A DNA stretch of 64,000 bases from Nocardia salmonicida NBRC 13393 (GCF_001613085.1 NZ_BDBR01000002.1:496001-560000); one strand, 5' to 3'. Positions 23,731 to 32,590 are shown, numbered from the stretch's first letter. Made by a program: numbers and translations. Notes: generated from the sequence alone by a model not told the origin.

Positions 23731-24239
23731 ATCCCGACTACGGTCGCCGCGCCGACGATCTCGCCGCGACTGATCATCGCCTCTGCCTCGCGTAGGGAGA
23801 ACCACCGGACCTCGACCGCTTCGTTGATGTCGGGCGCCGCGCCGGTGGGCTCGGCACCGCGTGCGAGGTAGATCTCCTGCGGCTGGTCGAGTGTGCCGAT
23901 CGCGGGCTGGTAGGTGACGAGATGCTCCATCGACGTCGGCCGCCAGCCGGTCTCCTCCTCCACCTCCCGGGCCGCTGCCGCGGCGACATCCTCCGCACCG
24001 TCGACATAGCCACCGGGGACTTCCCACACCCACTGATCGATGATGAACCGGTGGCGCCGCATGAGCAGCACCTCACGGGATCGGTTGAGTACCAACGTCA
24101 TCGCGCACCGCGGCATCTTCGCGACGTACTGCGTGAACCTCACACCGTCGGGAAGCTCGATATCGACGGTTTTGAGTTGGATGTGGCGGTTCTCGTCCAC
24201 CAGATGCTCGCCGAGGATCTTCCACTGCGTGTCACTCAC
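23706..24239 (-). CDS. NUDIX hydrolase, ADP-ribose pyrophosphatase-like
   Basis: 177 residues from a GTG at 24239. The NUDIX box is complete: G near 97 in GGYVDGAEDVAAAAAREVEEETGW fits Gx5Ex7REUxEExGU (the stretch is given by motif; key residues are GG, E, REVEEE). The N-terminal half has the beta-strand features of ADP-sugar hydrolases (ILGEHLVDENRHIQLKTV, FTQYVAKMPRCAMT), and EIYLARGAEPTG follows the box. It probably hydrolyses ADP-ribose or a related nucleoside diphosphate to nucleoside monophosphate plus phosphate ester. It stands alone. Confidence 0.85.
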   Translation of the reverse strand: MSDTQWKILGEHLVDENRHIQLKTVDIELPDGVRFTQYVAKMPRCAMTLVLNRSREVLLMRRHRFIIDQWVWEVPGGYVDGAEDVAAAAAREVEEETGWRPTSMEHLVTYQPAIGTLDQPQEIYLARGAEPTGAAPDINEAVEVRWFSLREAEAMISRGEIVGAATVVGIYRALALA

Positions 24240-24272
24240 ACATTTGACGGTAGCCGCCGATGAGCGCGCCGA

Positions 24273-24986
24273 CTAGGTCGGCACCTGGCAGACCAGCATC
24301 TCGTGTGCGCCCGCCTGGAACTCGTATTCGACCTCCACGATTCGGCCCCGGATACCGGAGTACGACAGATCCGCGAGCAACTGATCGAGCTGCGGGTACC
24401 GGGCCGACGAACCGATGGGCGTCAAGGGAAACAGTCGGACTTCGGTCGTGGCGACCCGTGCCAACTCGATGATCGACTGGTGGTGGAAGGTGTAGTCCAG
24501 GTCGTCGGCGTAGCTGAAGAGCAGGTGTGAGCTCAGGGCGAGGTCGAAGGTGTTGTCGGCGAACGGGAGTGTGGGGAGACGGGCCGGGATGTAGCACTCG
24601 GGGGACGTGCGGGTGTGGGTGGCGAAATGTTGGGCCGACTCGCGACGGGCGCGTCGGTGTTCGTCGGGGTCGGCGAAGAATGTCCAGCGGTAGGCGTCGG
24701 CGTGCTGGCGAACGTATTCGTTGCCGCGGTCTGCTTCGGCGACCGCGGTGGCAGCCACACGTTCGACGCCGTTGTCGAAATAGGCTGTGTCGCAGGCAGT
24801 GACATCACCGCCGCGTTCCATGACTTCGGCGGCGAATCCTGCCGCACCGCCCGGACAGTCCAGAATTCGGCGCCCGAGGTCGTCGTCGGTGAGCGCGAAC
24901 ATCGCCTGGTACTCGCCGAGGGAGCGAGAGCTGACGAGAATCTCGCCGAACCCGCCGGTTCCCGCGGACTTGTCGTTGTCGATCAT
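24273..24986 (-). CDS. Class I SAM-dependent methyltransferase-like protein
   Basis: 237 residues from ATG at 24986. RRILDCPGGAAGFAAEVMERG (glycine-rich loop, about 40-60) and VTACDTAYFD (acid at the end of beta 2) form the SAM-binding half. LPFADNTFDLALSSHLLFSYADDLD corresponds to motif IV to post-I. The C-terminal part REGR-type strands (VRLFPLTPIGSSARYPQLDQL) complete the fold. Related proteins are annotated only as SAM methyltransferases of unknown substrate. It lies just downstream of no other gene on its strand; the NUDIX start is 33 bases past its stop. Confidence 0.8.
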   Translation of the reverse strand: MIDNDKSAGTGGFGEILVSSRSLGEYQAMFALTDDDLGRRILDCPGGAAGFAAEVMERGGDVTACDTAYFDNGVERVAATAVAEADRGNEYVRQHADAYRWTFFADPDEHRRARRESAQHFATHTRTSPECYIPARLPTLPFADNTFDLALSSHLLFSYADDLDYTFHHQSIIELARVATTEVRLFPLTPIGSSARYPQLDQLLADLSYSGIRGRIVEVEYEFQAGAHEMLVCQVPT

Positions 24987-25188
24987 GGTCGTCCTCCTGT
25001 TTCCGGGACCGCCACGGAGGCCGGAACAGCTGTCTTCACGACAGATTCGGCCGCTTGGGGGCGGCCGAGCACAACTCGGTCAGCCGCTAGGTCAGCGGCC
25101 ACCACAGTTGCGCGAACATCAACACCCGGTGATTGAATCATGTCGGTGTACTGTCGACTATGCGAAATTCGTCGCTATAGCGGATCAT

Positions 25189-25323
25189 ATGGCGGTGAAT
25201 CAAGATCTTCTGCGGTCTCGGGCGGCGGAATTCGCCGCCGAAAACGTGTGCATGCCCGACCGAACCGGTCGCGAGCGGGCCATTTCGCACCTCGCGAACC
25301 GACCGACCCCGGCGGCTGCCTGA
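25189..25323 (+). CDS. Possible 44-residue protein preceding the 25325 gene
   Basis: An ATG frame (MAVNQDLLRSRAAEFAAENV...) ends one base before the ATG of the next gene, a spacing typical of a coupled pair. The predicted peptide is mostly helical and soluble, with no recognised motif. The 202 bases before it (24987-25188) show only a weak hairpin around GTCAGCCGCTAGGTCAGCGGC and no gene. The existence of this gene is uncertain. Confidence 0.3.
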   Translation: MAVNQDLLRSRAAEFAAENVCMPDRTGRERAISHLANRPTPAAA

Positions 25324-25324
25324 C

Positions 25325-25765
25325 ATGGAAACCACCGAACTCGCGGCCGATCTGGACGAGCGCCAGTTCGCGCGGTACGAATGCCCCTGTTGCGACAAGC
25401 CGATCGAGCGCACTTGGAACATGATCACCCGCGATGGGATCGCTTACGCGGCGTACTTCGCCAACAGCTACCACCACACGGGTCAGGCCCATGACACCTG
25501 GATCGACGTCATCCTGGGCACCTGGGATTCCGACACCGCCGACGATCACGTGACTTTCGGTTGCCGGGTCGGGCCGGTGCAGAACAATCCGAACCCTGCG
25601 GCGACCCTGGTCCAGGCCTGCTTGGACGGATCAGCCGATGACGTCCACGGTGTGGTGCTCTCGCGTGCGGACGGTTTGGTCCACCCTCGCCTTCCGGAGT
25701 TCTGGAGTGTCGTCGACTATGTGCTGGCCAACGACCCGACCGTCTCGGACCACCTGTACGGGTAG
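25325..25765 (+). CDS. Conserved-looking protein with N-terminal CPCC zinc-knuckle
   Basis: 146 residues. RYECPCCDKPIERTW near residue 20 suggests a small zinc-binding or redox motif. The rest is a mixed alpha/beta sequence (YAAYFANSYHHTGQAHDTWIDVILGTW, HVTFGCRVGPVQ, VHPRLPEFWSVVDYVLAND) with codon use like its neighbours. No family is recognised with confidence. It faces the acyl-CoA dehydrogenase gene convergently. Function unknown. Confidence 0.65.
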   Translation: METTELAADLDERQFARYECPCCDKPIERTWNMITRDGIAYAAYFANSYHHTGQAHDTWIDVILGTWDSDTADDHVTFGCRVGPVQNNPNPAATLVQACLDGSADDVHGVVLSRADGLVHPRLPEFWSVVDYVLANDPTVSDHLYG

Positions 25766-25799
25766 CCGAGGGGCCATCCACCACGGATGACCCGTCACC

Positions 25800-26921
25800 T
25801 CAGCCGAGGGGGTTGTGCCCCAACAGAACTCGCCCGCTGAAGCGGGTCTGTTTGGCACGGGGCAGGGGGTGGAATTGGCAGCCGTGGATGTCGCGGTAGA
25901 GGCGTTCGAGGTCGCAGGCGCGGGAATAGCCTGCGCCGCCGGTGGTTTCGATTGCCAGTCGGACGGTGGTGATCAGGGCGTCGGACGCGACGGTCTTGCG
26001 GCTGAGGGTGCGGGCGGCGTAGGTGTCGGTGTTGGGGAAGTTCAGGTTCTCGGAGTCGGTGAACATGGCGGTGATGAGGTCCTCGGCGGTGGTGTAGGCG
26101 TTGAGCATTTCACCGGCCGACTGGATCGTGTGGGCCTCGGAACGGCCCGCCAGCAGGTGCGCGGTGAGATCGACGGCTGCGTCCGCGACGCCGAGATAGG
26201 CGGCCAGTACCAGGGGAAGGGCGGCGCCGATCACCACATTCAGCACCGGCGGCCACGGACCGGCGGGGCGGGTCATCGAGATCGCGGCGTCGGGCACGAA
26301 GACGTCGTCGAGGACGACGGTGTGCGAGCCACTCGCGCGGAGACCGAACGAATCCCAGGTCTTGTCGATGCTCACCCCCGCGGCAGACAACGGGATGGCG
26401 AAATGCAGCACCTCGTCGTCGTAGCGAACGCTGGTGACGAGCACGTCGCCCACCTCACACCCACTCGAGGGCGCCTTGCGCGCACTCACCCGATACCCAC
26501 CGTCGACGCGCACCGCCTGCCCGTTGGACTCGACCCAATCCGAGGCCCCGGTGCTGACCAGGATCGCCCCGCCTGCCACCTTCGCGAACACCGCCGAAGC
26601 GTCCACCCCATGGTTGTGCCGCCACACCTGCGCGGCCACCAGGTGCGAATGCATCGCGAACGCGACAGCTGTCGACGGATCGTGGCTGCCGAGTTCGCGC
26701 AGGATCTGCCCCATCTCCTGATGGGAGGCACCCCCGCCGCCGAACTCGACCGGCACGAGCGCTGCCGACAGACCGCTCGACCGCAACCGGTCGAACGCGG
26801 CGACGGAGATCTCACCGGTGCGGTCCCGTTCGGGGACCTCGAGACGCAGGGTTTCACCGATCTCGCGAGCCAGTGCGACCCGGTCGGTGCTGGACGTGGT
26901 GTCAGAAATTGTGGAAGTCAT
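25800..26921 (-). CDS. Acyl-CoA dehydrogenase family flavoprotein
   Basis: 373 residues from ATG at 26921. The architecture follows acyl-CoA dehydrogenases: an N-terminal helical domain (LVPVEFGGGGASHQEMGQIL), a mid beta domain (GASDWVESNGQAVRVDGGYRVSA with DSFGLRASGSHTVVLDDVFVP, where RxSGSxxV is the hallmark), and a C-terminal helical domain (AIETTGGAGYSRACDLERLYRD). The usual catalytic Glu cannot be placed with certainty, and some members of this branch act as FMN/FAD monooxygenases or dehydratases. It is divergent from an HxlR regulator gene with repeated operators between them. Confidence 0.85.
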   Translation of the reverse strand: MTSTISDTTSSTDRVALAREIGETLRLEVPERDRTGEISVAAFDRLRSSGLSAALVPVEFGGGGASHQEMGQILRELGSHDPSTAVAFAMHSHLVAAQVWRHNHGVDASAVFAKVAGGAILVSTGASDWVESNGQAVRVDGGYRVSARKAPSSGCEVGDVLVTSVRYDDEVLHFAIPLSAAGVSIDKTWDSFGLRASGSHTVVLDDVFVPDAAISMTRPAGPWPPVLNVVIGAALPLVLAAYLGVADAAVDLTAHLLAGRSEAHTIQSAGEMLNAYTTAEDLITAMFTDSENLNFPNTDTYAARTLSRKTVASDALITTVRLAIETTGGAGYSRACDLERLYRDIHGCQFHPLPRAKQTRFSGRVLLGHNPLG

Positions 26922-26956
26922 GTTTCGAAGGTAGGAAGCGCCGCGATAACCAGATA

Positions 26957-26993
26957 GTCCAGAAAGTGGACTCTCCCGGTCCTGAAAGTGGAC
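26957..26993. promoter_or_regulatory. Two direct repeats GTCC(A/T)GAAAGTGGAC, probable HxlR operators
   Basis: GTCCAGAAAGTGGAC (26957-26971) and GTCCTGAAAGTGGAC (26979-26993) are 22 bases apart, two helical turns, in the interval between the divergent acyl-CoA dehydrogenase and HxlR genes. Each contains the dyad GTCC...GGAC. The placement fits cooperative binding by the adjacent HxlR dimer. Confidence 0.75.
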
Positions 26994-27011
26994 CCCGTCG
27001 GTGAGGTGACC

Positions 27012-27710
27012 ATGACAACCACGACCGTAGGCTACGGCCAGTACTGCCCGATCTCGCGCGCGCTCGACGTGCTCGGCGAACGGTGGTCGTTGCTCATCCT
27101 GCGCGACCTGTTCGTCGGCACCACCCGCTTCAACGACCTCGCTCGCGGCCTACCCGGCCTCTCACGCAGCCTGCTCGCCAAACGCCTGCGCCAGTTCGAA
27201 CGCGCCGGACTGATCGAGAAGCTCGGCACCGAACACTTGCTCACCGAAGCGGGCAGCCAACTCGAGCCGATCCTGTTCGGCCTCGGCGAATGGGGTGCGC
27301 GCTGGACCTTCGGCGAACCGCAGGAAGAAGAGCTCGACGCGGCGCTGCTGGTTTGGTGGATGCACACCAGGCTCGACACCTCCATGCTGCCCGGACGACG
27401 ACAGGTGCTGCATGTCCGGTTCACCGACGACATCCGTCGGTTCTGGATCGTGGTCGAAGCCGCCGTCGCCTCGGTGTGCGAAACAGACCCCGGCTATCCA
27501 GTCGACGTCACCATCAATGCCGACGTCGCGGGCCTGTACGAGGTGTGGTTGGGGCGCATGCCGCTCACCCATGCGCAGCACACCGGACGGATCAGGTTCA
27601 CCGGTCCACCCGCGATCACCCGCCGGATGCCTGCCGTCCTGCGATTGAGCCCGGTCGCCGGATATGTCGCCGCGACGGCTCAGCCTGGTCCGGTAGCGCG
27701 CGCTTCGTGA
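27012..27710 (+). CDS. HxlR-type winged-helix regulator with C-terminal SCP2-like domain
   Basis: 232 residues from the ATG at 27012; an upstream ATG at 26988 lies inside the operator repeats and is less likely. HxlR features: YGQYCPISRALDVLGERWSLLILRDL with the Cys of the family, then FNDLARGLPGLSRSLLAKRL and LEPILFGLGEWG. A C-terminal domain of about 110 residues (VLHVRFTDDIRRFWIVVE, VTINADVAGLYEVWLGRMPL) resembles SCP2-like lipid-binding folds. It probably controls the divergent acyl-CoA dehydrogenase gene through the 22-bp-spaced repeats. The 3' end overlaps the convergent gene at 27680. Confidence 0.85.
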   Translation: MTTTTVGYGQYCPISRALDVLGERWSLLILRDLFVGTTRFNDLARGLPGLSRSLLAKRLRQFERAGLIEKLGTEHLLTEAGSQLEPILFGLGEWGARWTFGEPQEEELDAALLVWWMHTRLDTSMLPGRRQVLHVRFTDDIRRFWIVVEAAVASVCETDPGYPVDVTINADVAGLYEVWLGRMPLTHAQHTGRIRFTGPPAITRRMPAVLRLSPVAGYVAATAQPGPVARAS

Positions 27711-28258
27711 TCGGGACCGGTGCGCGCGGCAATCCGCATCGCCCAGCGGTACAGCTGTTCGGGATCTCCGAGCGTCGCTCGCGCTGCGGGCCGAACCAGG
27801 ACGCCGTTAGCGGCGGACAACAGATCGTACAGGCCCAGATGCACCCATTCCCACAACATGCTGTCGAAGTTGTACGACATCATCGCCCGCTCGACGCGCT
27901 CCCGGATGTCGGTGACCTCCTGCGGCGCGATCCCCGACCGATGCAGTCGTGCCTCGGTAGCGCGCTGATCGTCGTCCTCGAACGAGGTATCGAGGAACGG
28001 CTCCAGCAGATCCGCCCAGATATCGCCACGCCGACGCACGGCAATCTCGGTGCGCCGACAGAACTCGGCGAGGGCCGGCGCATCGGCCGCGAGCACGAAC
28101 AGCGTCTCCCCCGAGACAGTGCGAAGTTCCGGCGGAAACGCGCGCGGATCGGCATCGGCGATCTCCGAAACCGTTAGCACGCCATCGGGATACACCGATG
28201 CGCCCGCGAAAGGATAGTCGACAAACTGAATCTCTGTGTCGCCGATGACCGCCCGCAT
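27680..28258 (-). CDS. Protein of unknown function (192 aa)
   Basis: The start is the ATG at 28258 (MRAVIGDTEIQFVDYPF). The sequence is soluble and mixed: an N-terminal beta-rich part (GVLTVSEIADADPRAFPPELR, LFVLAADAPALAEFCRR) and a helical C-terminal part (DIRERVERAMMSYNFDSMLWE, LGLYDLLSAANGVLVRP). No domain is recognised. It overlaps the 3' end of the HxlR gene by 31 bases in convergent orientation. Confidence 0.6.
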   Translation of the reverse strand: MRAVIGDTEIQFVDYPFAGASVYPDGVLTVSEIADADPRAFPPELRTVSGETLFVLAADAPALAEFCRRTEIAVRRRGDIWADLLEPFLDTSFEDDDQRATEARLHRSGIAPQEVTDIRERVERAMMSYNFDSMLWEWVHLGLYDLLSAANGVLVRPAARATLGDPEQLYRWAMRIAARTGPDHEARATGPG

Positions 28259-28387
28259 CGCCCCATGATGGCGGCCCGAAAGCACCTGGACCGGCAGTCA
28301 TGAACTATATCGAACAAAACGTGGCAGTAATCACTACTTGGCCCGCGATGTTGGCAACGGCCGTAACCAAAACGTTAGGGTTCATTC

Positions 28388-28627
28388 ATGGTACGTACCG
28401 GAGCAGTAACCTCAGAGCCGTACGAACCGAGTGTTCCTCTGCCCCAACAGCATCCGGTACGACTCGAGCTCGTCAGCGAAGCGCCCGCCACCACCGGCGC
28501 ACCGACCGAGGAGGTCGACGAGCACTTCCCGCGCCTCGGCGACACCAGTTTCCTGACCGGCGCGGCCCGACACCGCCTCGCCGCCTACATCCACACCCAG
28601 CTCGCCGAACTCGAAGAGATGCCGTGA
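28388..28627 (+). CDS. Small protein upstream of the recombinase
   Basis: 79 residues from ATG at 28388. The N-terminal half is polar and Pro-rich. The C-terminal half is a helix (TGAARHRLAAYIHTQLAELEEM). Codon use fits a real gene in this frame, and it points toward the recombinase gene 109 bases downstream. No family is recognised. Confidence 0.5.
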   Translation: MVRTGAVTSEPYEPSVPLPQQHPVRLELVSEAPATTGAPTEEVDEHFPRLGDTSFLTGAARHRLAAYIHTQLAELEEMP

Positions 28628-28735
28628 CCTCACACCCATGACCACGCGTCCCCACGTCATCGCACCCGCGCACGACTAGGCTGCAACGCCAGGAGTCATC
28701 GGCGACACAGCGATTCACGCGAGGAGTGGCGAGGT

Positions 28736-29938
28736 TTGAGCGACGCATCGGTCGTGCTTCCCGAACAGGTCCGCACCGAACTACGCCGCGGAGTGCGCAG
28801 CGTCCTGGTCGACACCGCGGCCCTACGCCTGGTCCGTGAACGCTTCGACGACAATCAAGCAGGCGCACTGCGCCGCTACCTCGAAGCGTCCCAATCGGCG
28901 AACACCCTGCGCGCCTATCGAACAGACTGGATCGCCTGGGCGGGCTGGTGCGCGATCGAACAGCGCCAAGCGCTCCCCGCAGACCCGCTCGATGTGGCCG
29001 TCTACCTGGCGGCCTCCGCCGACGCCCGGCGAGAAAACGGCACATGGGCCTTCAGCCCGGCCACCCTCGATCGCAAGTCCGCCGCCATCGCCGCAGTCCA
29101 CGCCGCCAACGGACTCCCCTCACCGACCCGTTCCGACGTCGTCCGGCTCACCCTGCGCGGTATCCGTCGCACCCGCCGCACCCCACCGACCCGCAAACGG
29201 CCGGTCCTGCTGCACACCCTCGACCAACTTCTCGCCGAGCTCCCCGCGCGCGACTGGCCCACCGAACCCGCGCGCCGCCGCGACGCGCTGGCACTGCTGG
29301 TCGGTTTCGCCGGCGCTCTGCGGCGCAGCGAACTCGCGGGCCTACGCATCAGCGACGTGCACGTGCGCACCGACCACACCACCGGCGAACCACTGCTCGT
29401 CGTTCACCTGCCGACAACGAAGACCGACCCGACCGGCGTCGCCGAACAGCGCATCGCCCTGCCTCGCGGCAAACATCCACGCACCTGCCCGATCTGCGCG
29501 TTCGCCGACTGGGTCCGGCTTCTGGAAGTCCACGCCGACACCGGCGACGCGGGGGCGCGCACCTGGACGACGAACAACCTCGCGGCCGACACCACGATCC
29601 ACCGCTGCCACGGCTTCACCGGAACCCGCCTCAGCACCGACGAAGACCGCCCGCTGTTCCCCACGATCAACCGACACGGCTCGATCAGCGACACCGCCCT
29701 GTCCGGCCGGGCCGTCGCCGAACTCGTCAAGCGCTACGCGGCCCGCGCGGGCCTGGACCCCGACCTGTTCTCCGGGCACTCCCTACGCGCCGGCTTCGCC
29801 ACCCAAGCCGCCCTCGGCGGAGCCAGCGACCGCGAGATCATGCGCCAGGGCCGCTGGTCCAACCCCCGCACCGTCCACGGCTACATCCGCACCGCGAACC
29901 CACTCGAAGACAACGCCGTCACCAAACTCGGCCTATGA
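28736..29938 (+). CDS. Tyrosine site-specific recombinase (phage-integrase family)
   Basis: 400 residues from a TTG at 28736 preceded by GAGGAGTGGCGAGG. The N-terminal SAM-like core-binding domain (SANTLRAYRTDWIAWAGWC) is followed by the catalytic domain. The catalytic set is complete: Arg in GALRRSELAGLRI, HSLRAGF (His and Arg), GRWSN (Trp/His position) and Tyr in VHGYIR near residue 385. No att repeats, tRNA gene, excisionase or other mobile genes are seen close by, so it may be a remnant integrase or a stand-alone chromosomal recombinase. Integration specificity is unknown. Confidence 0.88.
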   Translation: MSDASVVLPEQVRTELRRGVRSVLVDTAALRLVRERFDDNQAGALRRYLEASQSANTLRAYRTDWIAWAGWCAIEQRQALPADPLDVAVYLAASADARRENGTWAFSPATLDRKSAAIAAVHAANGLPSPTRSDVVRLTLRGIRRTRRTPPTRKRPVLLHTLDQLLAELPARDWPTEPARRRDALALLVGFAGALRRSELAGLRISDVHVRTDHTTGEPLLVVHLPTTKTDPTGVAEQRIALPRGKHPRTCPICAFADWVRLLEVHADTGDAGARTWTTNNLAADTTIHRCHGFTGTRLSTDEDRPLFPTINRHGSISDTALSGRAVAELVKRYAARAGLDPDLFSGHSLRAGFATQAALGGASDREIMRQGRWSNPRTVHGYIRTANPLEDNAVTKLGL

Positions 29939-29983
29939 ACCCGAGTGACTGCCGGCAAGCGGTCCGGCTCCGCAGTTCTCGTA

Positions 29984-30826
29984 TCAATTGACGGTCAACG
30001 CCTCATACGCTTTCGCGGCCATATACTCCCGGCCCAGTCGAGTCGGATGGAAGAACGTGCCTCCCTCTCCGGGTTCGAGTCCGACCAACGACACATAGCG
30101 TTGCCCCACAGGGGCGCAGATCGAATGATCTCCCTCGGAGTCGGGATCGACAAAGGTGAAACCCGCTCGGTCAGCGGCCGCCGCGACTGTGTCGTTGAGT
30201 GCTTTCTGCGCGCGGATGTTGAAGGCGATGGCCGTCGGGCCGGCGATCGGATCGATGAAGCAGCCGGTGGGGTCCTCGGGCAGGATATTCAGATAGCCGA
30301 GCACGGCAACCTCGGCGTTGGGGGCGTGTTGTCCGATCGCGGCGTACGCGGCGTCCAGTCGCGCCGGAAGTCTCGTGAGCGCGTCCGCAGCCTGGTCTCG
30401 TAAGGCCTGCGTGCAGGTGGCGGCGAGGAAGCAGTTGCTGATCACCGAGACGAACAGGTTCTCGTCGTTGCCGCCGATGGAGACCGCGACGAACTCGGTG
30501 GCGGCGGACAACCCGTCCACCTGTGGGCCCATCGGTGATACCTGCGTGATGTCGGCGGAGACAGCGCCTCCGCAGCCCCAGTCGCCGAAGGTGGTCTGTG
30601 GCATCTTCGCGGCGATGAGTCGCGCGACGCTGTCGGTGGCCTGAATGCACGGTCCGATGAGCGAGCCCCCGAAGGAGCCGCTGTCGATATAGGAGTCGCC
30701 GATTGCGACGAATTCGGCGCCAGGTCGGTGAGAAGGGTCCCCCGGCGCGGCGGACGTCAGCGCCGCCGGGGACAACAGCAGTCCCGCCGCGGCAAGGAGT
30801 AATACACGGTGTGCAACGTTGCGCAT
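29984..30826 (-). CDS. Secreted SGNH/GDSL hydrolase
   Basis: 280 residues from ATG at 30826 with a signal peptide (RNVAHRVLLLAAAGLLLSPAALTSA, cleavage about residue 27). SGNH blocks: AIGDSYIDSG (nucleophile Ser), the Gly block near GDWGCGGAV, VSIGGNDEN (oxyanion Asn), and FHPTRLGREYM with His/Asp near the C-terminus. Four to six Cys could form disulfides as in secreted mycobacterial and nocardial lipases/esterases. It probably cleaves ester bonds of lipids outside the cell. A 14-bp palindrome lies about 120 bases upstream. Confidence 0.88.
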   Translation of the reverse strand: MRNVAHRVLLLAAAGLLLSPAALTSAAPGDPSHRPGAEFVAIGDSYIDSGSFGGSLIGPCIQATDSVARLIAAKMPQTTFGDWGCGGAVSADITQVSPMGPQVDGLSAATEFVAVSIGGNDENLFVSVISNCFLAATCTQALRDQAADALTRLPARLDAAYAAIGQHAPNAEVAVLGYLNILPEDPTGCFIDPIAGPTAIAFNIRAQKALNDTVAAAADRAGFTFVDPDSEGDHSICAPVGQRYVSLVGLEPGEGGTFFHPTRLGREYMAAKAYEALTVN

Positions 30827-30944
30827 CGTTCGGATCACCTCTGGGTCGAATCGGTTGGTCAACGCAGAATCAGGCGATGGTGTCTACCGATTCCGCGATC
30901 AGGGTGCGACCAATAGCCATTGCCGGACTGCAACGGCAGGCCGA

Positions 30945-30958
30945 CTAATACGTATTAG
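30945..30958. promoter_or_regulatory. 14-bp perfect palindrome CTAATACGTATTAG
   Basis: The palindrome sits between the end of the LacI gene (31051) and the SGNH hydrolase start (30826), 119-132 bases upstream of the latter. It is AT-rich in a GC-rich setting. It may be an operator for the SGNH gene, possibly for the adjacent LacI-type protein, although classic LacI sites have a central CG as here (TACGTA). The remaining bases of 30827-31050 show nothing else. Confidence 0.5.
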
Positions 30959-31050
30959 GTCCATTGAGGCTAACAGTGAGTAAGAACCTTCGAAGGGAGA
31001 ATCGAGCACGAAATATCCACGGCTGGATCGTCGTGGCACTACAGCGAGGG

Positions 31051-32040
31051 TTAGGACGACCCGCGGTGAACCAACGCCAGCGCATCCGTCGCGACCGCGC
31101 GCACCTGGGCCGCGCCGCCTTGTGCCAGATCGACGATGGCGCCGGCGAGACTCCCGGCGGGAACCGTCAGATCGATGCCGATAGTGGTCAACGTGGGCAC
31201 TGTCAGAGCGCCGATCGTCTCACTGTCGACCCCGATGATCGCCAGATCTCCAGGAACATCGAGGCCACGCAACCGGCACGCACCCAGGACAGCCACGGCC
31301 ACAACATCGTTGAACGCCGCCACTGCCGTCACCGGCGGCTCGCTCTCGACCCAACGCGTCAACGCGTCAGCGGCCCCGTCCAGCGAGTAATCCATGCTCG
31401 CCACCACCGGCTCCGGGAGCCCGAGCAGCCGGCACTGTTCGCGAGCGCCTTCCAGCCGAGGCAGACAGAACGGCTGATCCTGTGGCGTTTCGACCGCGGC
31501 GAACCCGATCACCTGATGCCCACGATCGGCCAAGTGCCGCACCTGCATTCGCCCGATCTCGCGCTGATCGAGTCCGGCGACCGAGGCATCCTCGGACCCC
31601 AGAACGCCATCGATGACCGGCACCCCCGACTTCACCAACGCCTGCTTGTCGGCCTCGGGAAGAACTGTCGCGGAAACGACGATGGCCGGGTCCAGATGTT
31701 GACACACAGCACTCACCCCACCTGCCAGCCCGGTCAACTCGAGGAACACGCACGTGAACCCCTGCGCCTGCAAAGCGGTCGTCACCTCGCGTTTGAACCG
31801 CGCGAACGGCTCCGACACCGGAGCATCCGCCAAGAGGAACACCACTACCTGGCTGCGGCCGCTGCGCAATGCCCGAGCGACCGCCGACGGCGCATAGCCG
31901 AGCCGCTGTGCGGTATCGAGGACCAGTCGCCGCGTGGTCTCCGAAATCCCGAATTCGTTCTTGCCGTTCAGCACGAAACTCACCGTCGTCTGTGAGACTC
32001 CGGCTTCTCGAGCGACATCCAGACTGGTGATCCGCGCCAA
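31051..32040 (-). CDS. LacI family transcriptional regulator
   Basis: 329 residues from a TTG at 32040. The helix-turn-helix is canonical (ITSLDVAREAGVSQTTVSFVLNG), and the hinge helix follows (YAPSAVARALRSGRS). The sugar-binding-type core has FLLADAPVSEPFARFKREV, AAFNDVVAVAVLGACRLRGLDVPGDLAIIGVDSE and TTIGIDLTVPAG. Ligand and targets are unknown; no sugar transporter is adjacent. The closest candidates are the downstream SGNH gene and the GH1 glucosidase 1 kb upstream. Confidence 0.9.
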   Translation of the reverse strand: MARITSLDVAREAGVSQTTVSFVLNGKNEFGISETTRRLVLDTAQRLGYAPSAVARALRSGRSQVVVFLLADAPVSEPFARFKREVTTALQAQGFTCVFLELTGLAGGVSAVCQHLDPAIVVSATVLPEADKQALVKSGVPVIDGVLGSEDASVAGLDQREIGRMQVRHLADRGHQVIGFAAVETPQDQPFCLPRLEGAREQCRLLGLPEPVVASMDYSLDGAADALTRWVESEPPVTAVAAFNDVVAVAVLGACRLRGLDVPGDLAIIGVDSETIGALTVPTLTTIGIDLTVPAGSLAGAIVDLAQGGAAQVRAVATDALALVHRGSS

Positions 32041-32107
32041 GGCTCCTCCTGGCCGCCCAAGGTATCAGCTAGTGATCGCCGAGCAGATCATCCCCGAGGT
32101 CTTGGGG

Positions 32108-32590
32108 TCAGGCGATCCGGTCGAGTCGGAAGATGCGGAACTCACGACCACCCGAGAGCTGGAATTCCATCTCGTAGCCCGGCCAGAACTCGACGGCCTG
32201 GTCCCACACGCGCTTGCGATCGACACCGGTGATCTCGGCGACGGTCACCGGGAACGCGGAACTGCCACCGAATCGAGCCGATGCCGTGCGGGCCGCGCGC
32301 AGGTTCGCCGACCAGGCCGGATGCTCCGGTTTGCCCCAGTTCGACCCGACCAAATAGAAGCCGTCACCATCGGGCACGCAGAGCAGCGAGGTGGTTCGCG
32401 GCTGTCCCGATTTACGCCCGACCACCGTGATCTCGATCGATGGGAGCCCTGCCAGGTCGAGTACACCCCACCGACCGCCACTGAGCCTGCGCAACAACCG
32501 CTCGGTCGGCAGGACTACGCCGGCGCCACGCATCACCCAGGGCTGTGTCGCGAACACGCGCGCAAAGCCTGGCAAGGGATTGAAAACCAT
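32108..32590 (-). CDS. Deazaflavin-dependent nitroreductase family (DUF385) protein
   Basis: 160 residues from ATG at 32590 (MVFNPLPGFARVFATQPWVM). The family core is clear: GLPSIEITVVGRKSGQPRTTSLLCVPDGDGFYLVGSNWGKPEHPAW (key motifs GRKSG, R-T-T, SNWG, P-W-x-xN), then NLRAARTASARFGG. DUF385/Ddn proteins bind F420 and reduce quinones or other acceptors at the membrane. The longer upstream frame has non-coding composition and is not used. It stands alone on the minus strand. Confidence 0.85.
   Translation of the reverse strand: MVFNPLPGFARVFATQPWVMRGAGVVLPTERLLRRLSGGRWGVLDLAGLPSIEITVVGRKSGQPRTTSLLCVPDGDGFYLVGSNWGKPEHPAWSANLRAARTASARFGGSSAFPVTVAEITGVDRKRVWDQAVEFWPGYEMEFQLSGGREFRIFRLDRIA

Noticed and set aside
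28736..29938. Integrase taken as proof of an integrated mobile element
   Set aside because: No tRNA, att repeat, excisionase, relaxase or phage genes are visible in the flanks, so a boundary cannot be drawn.
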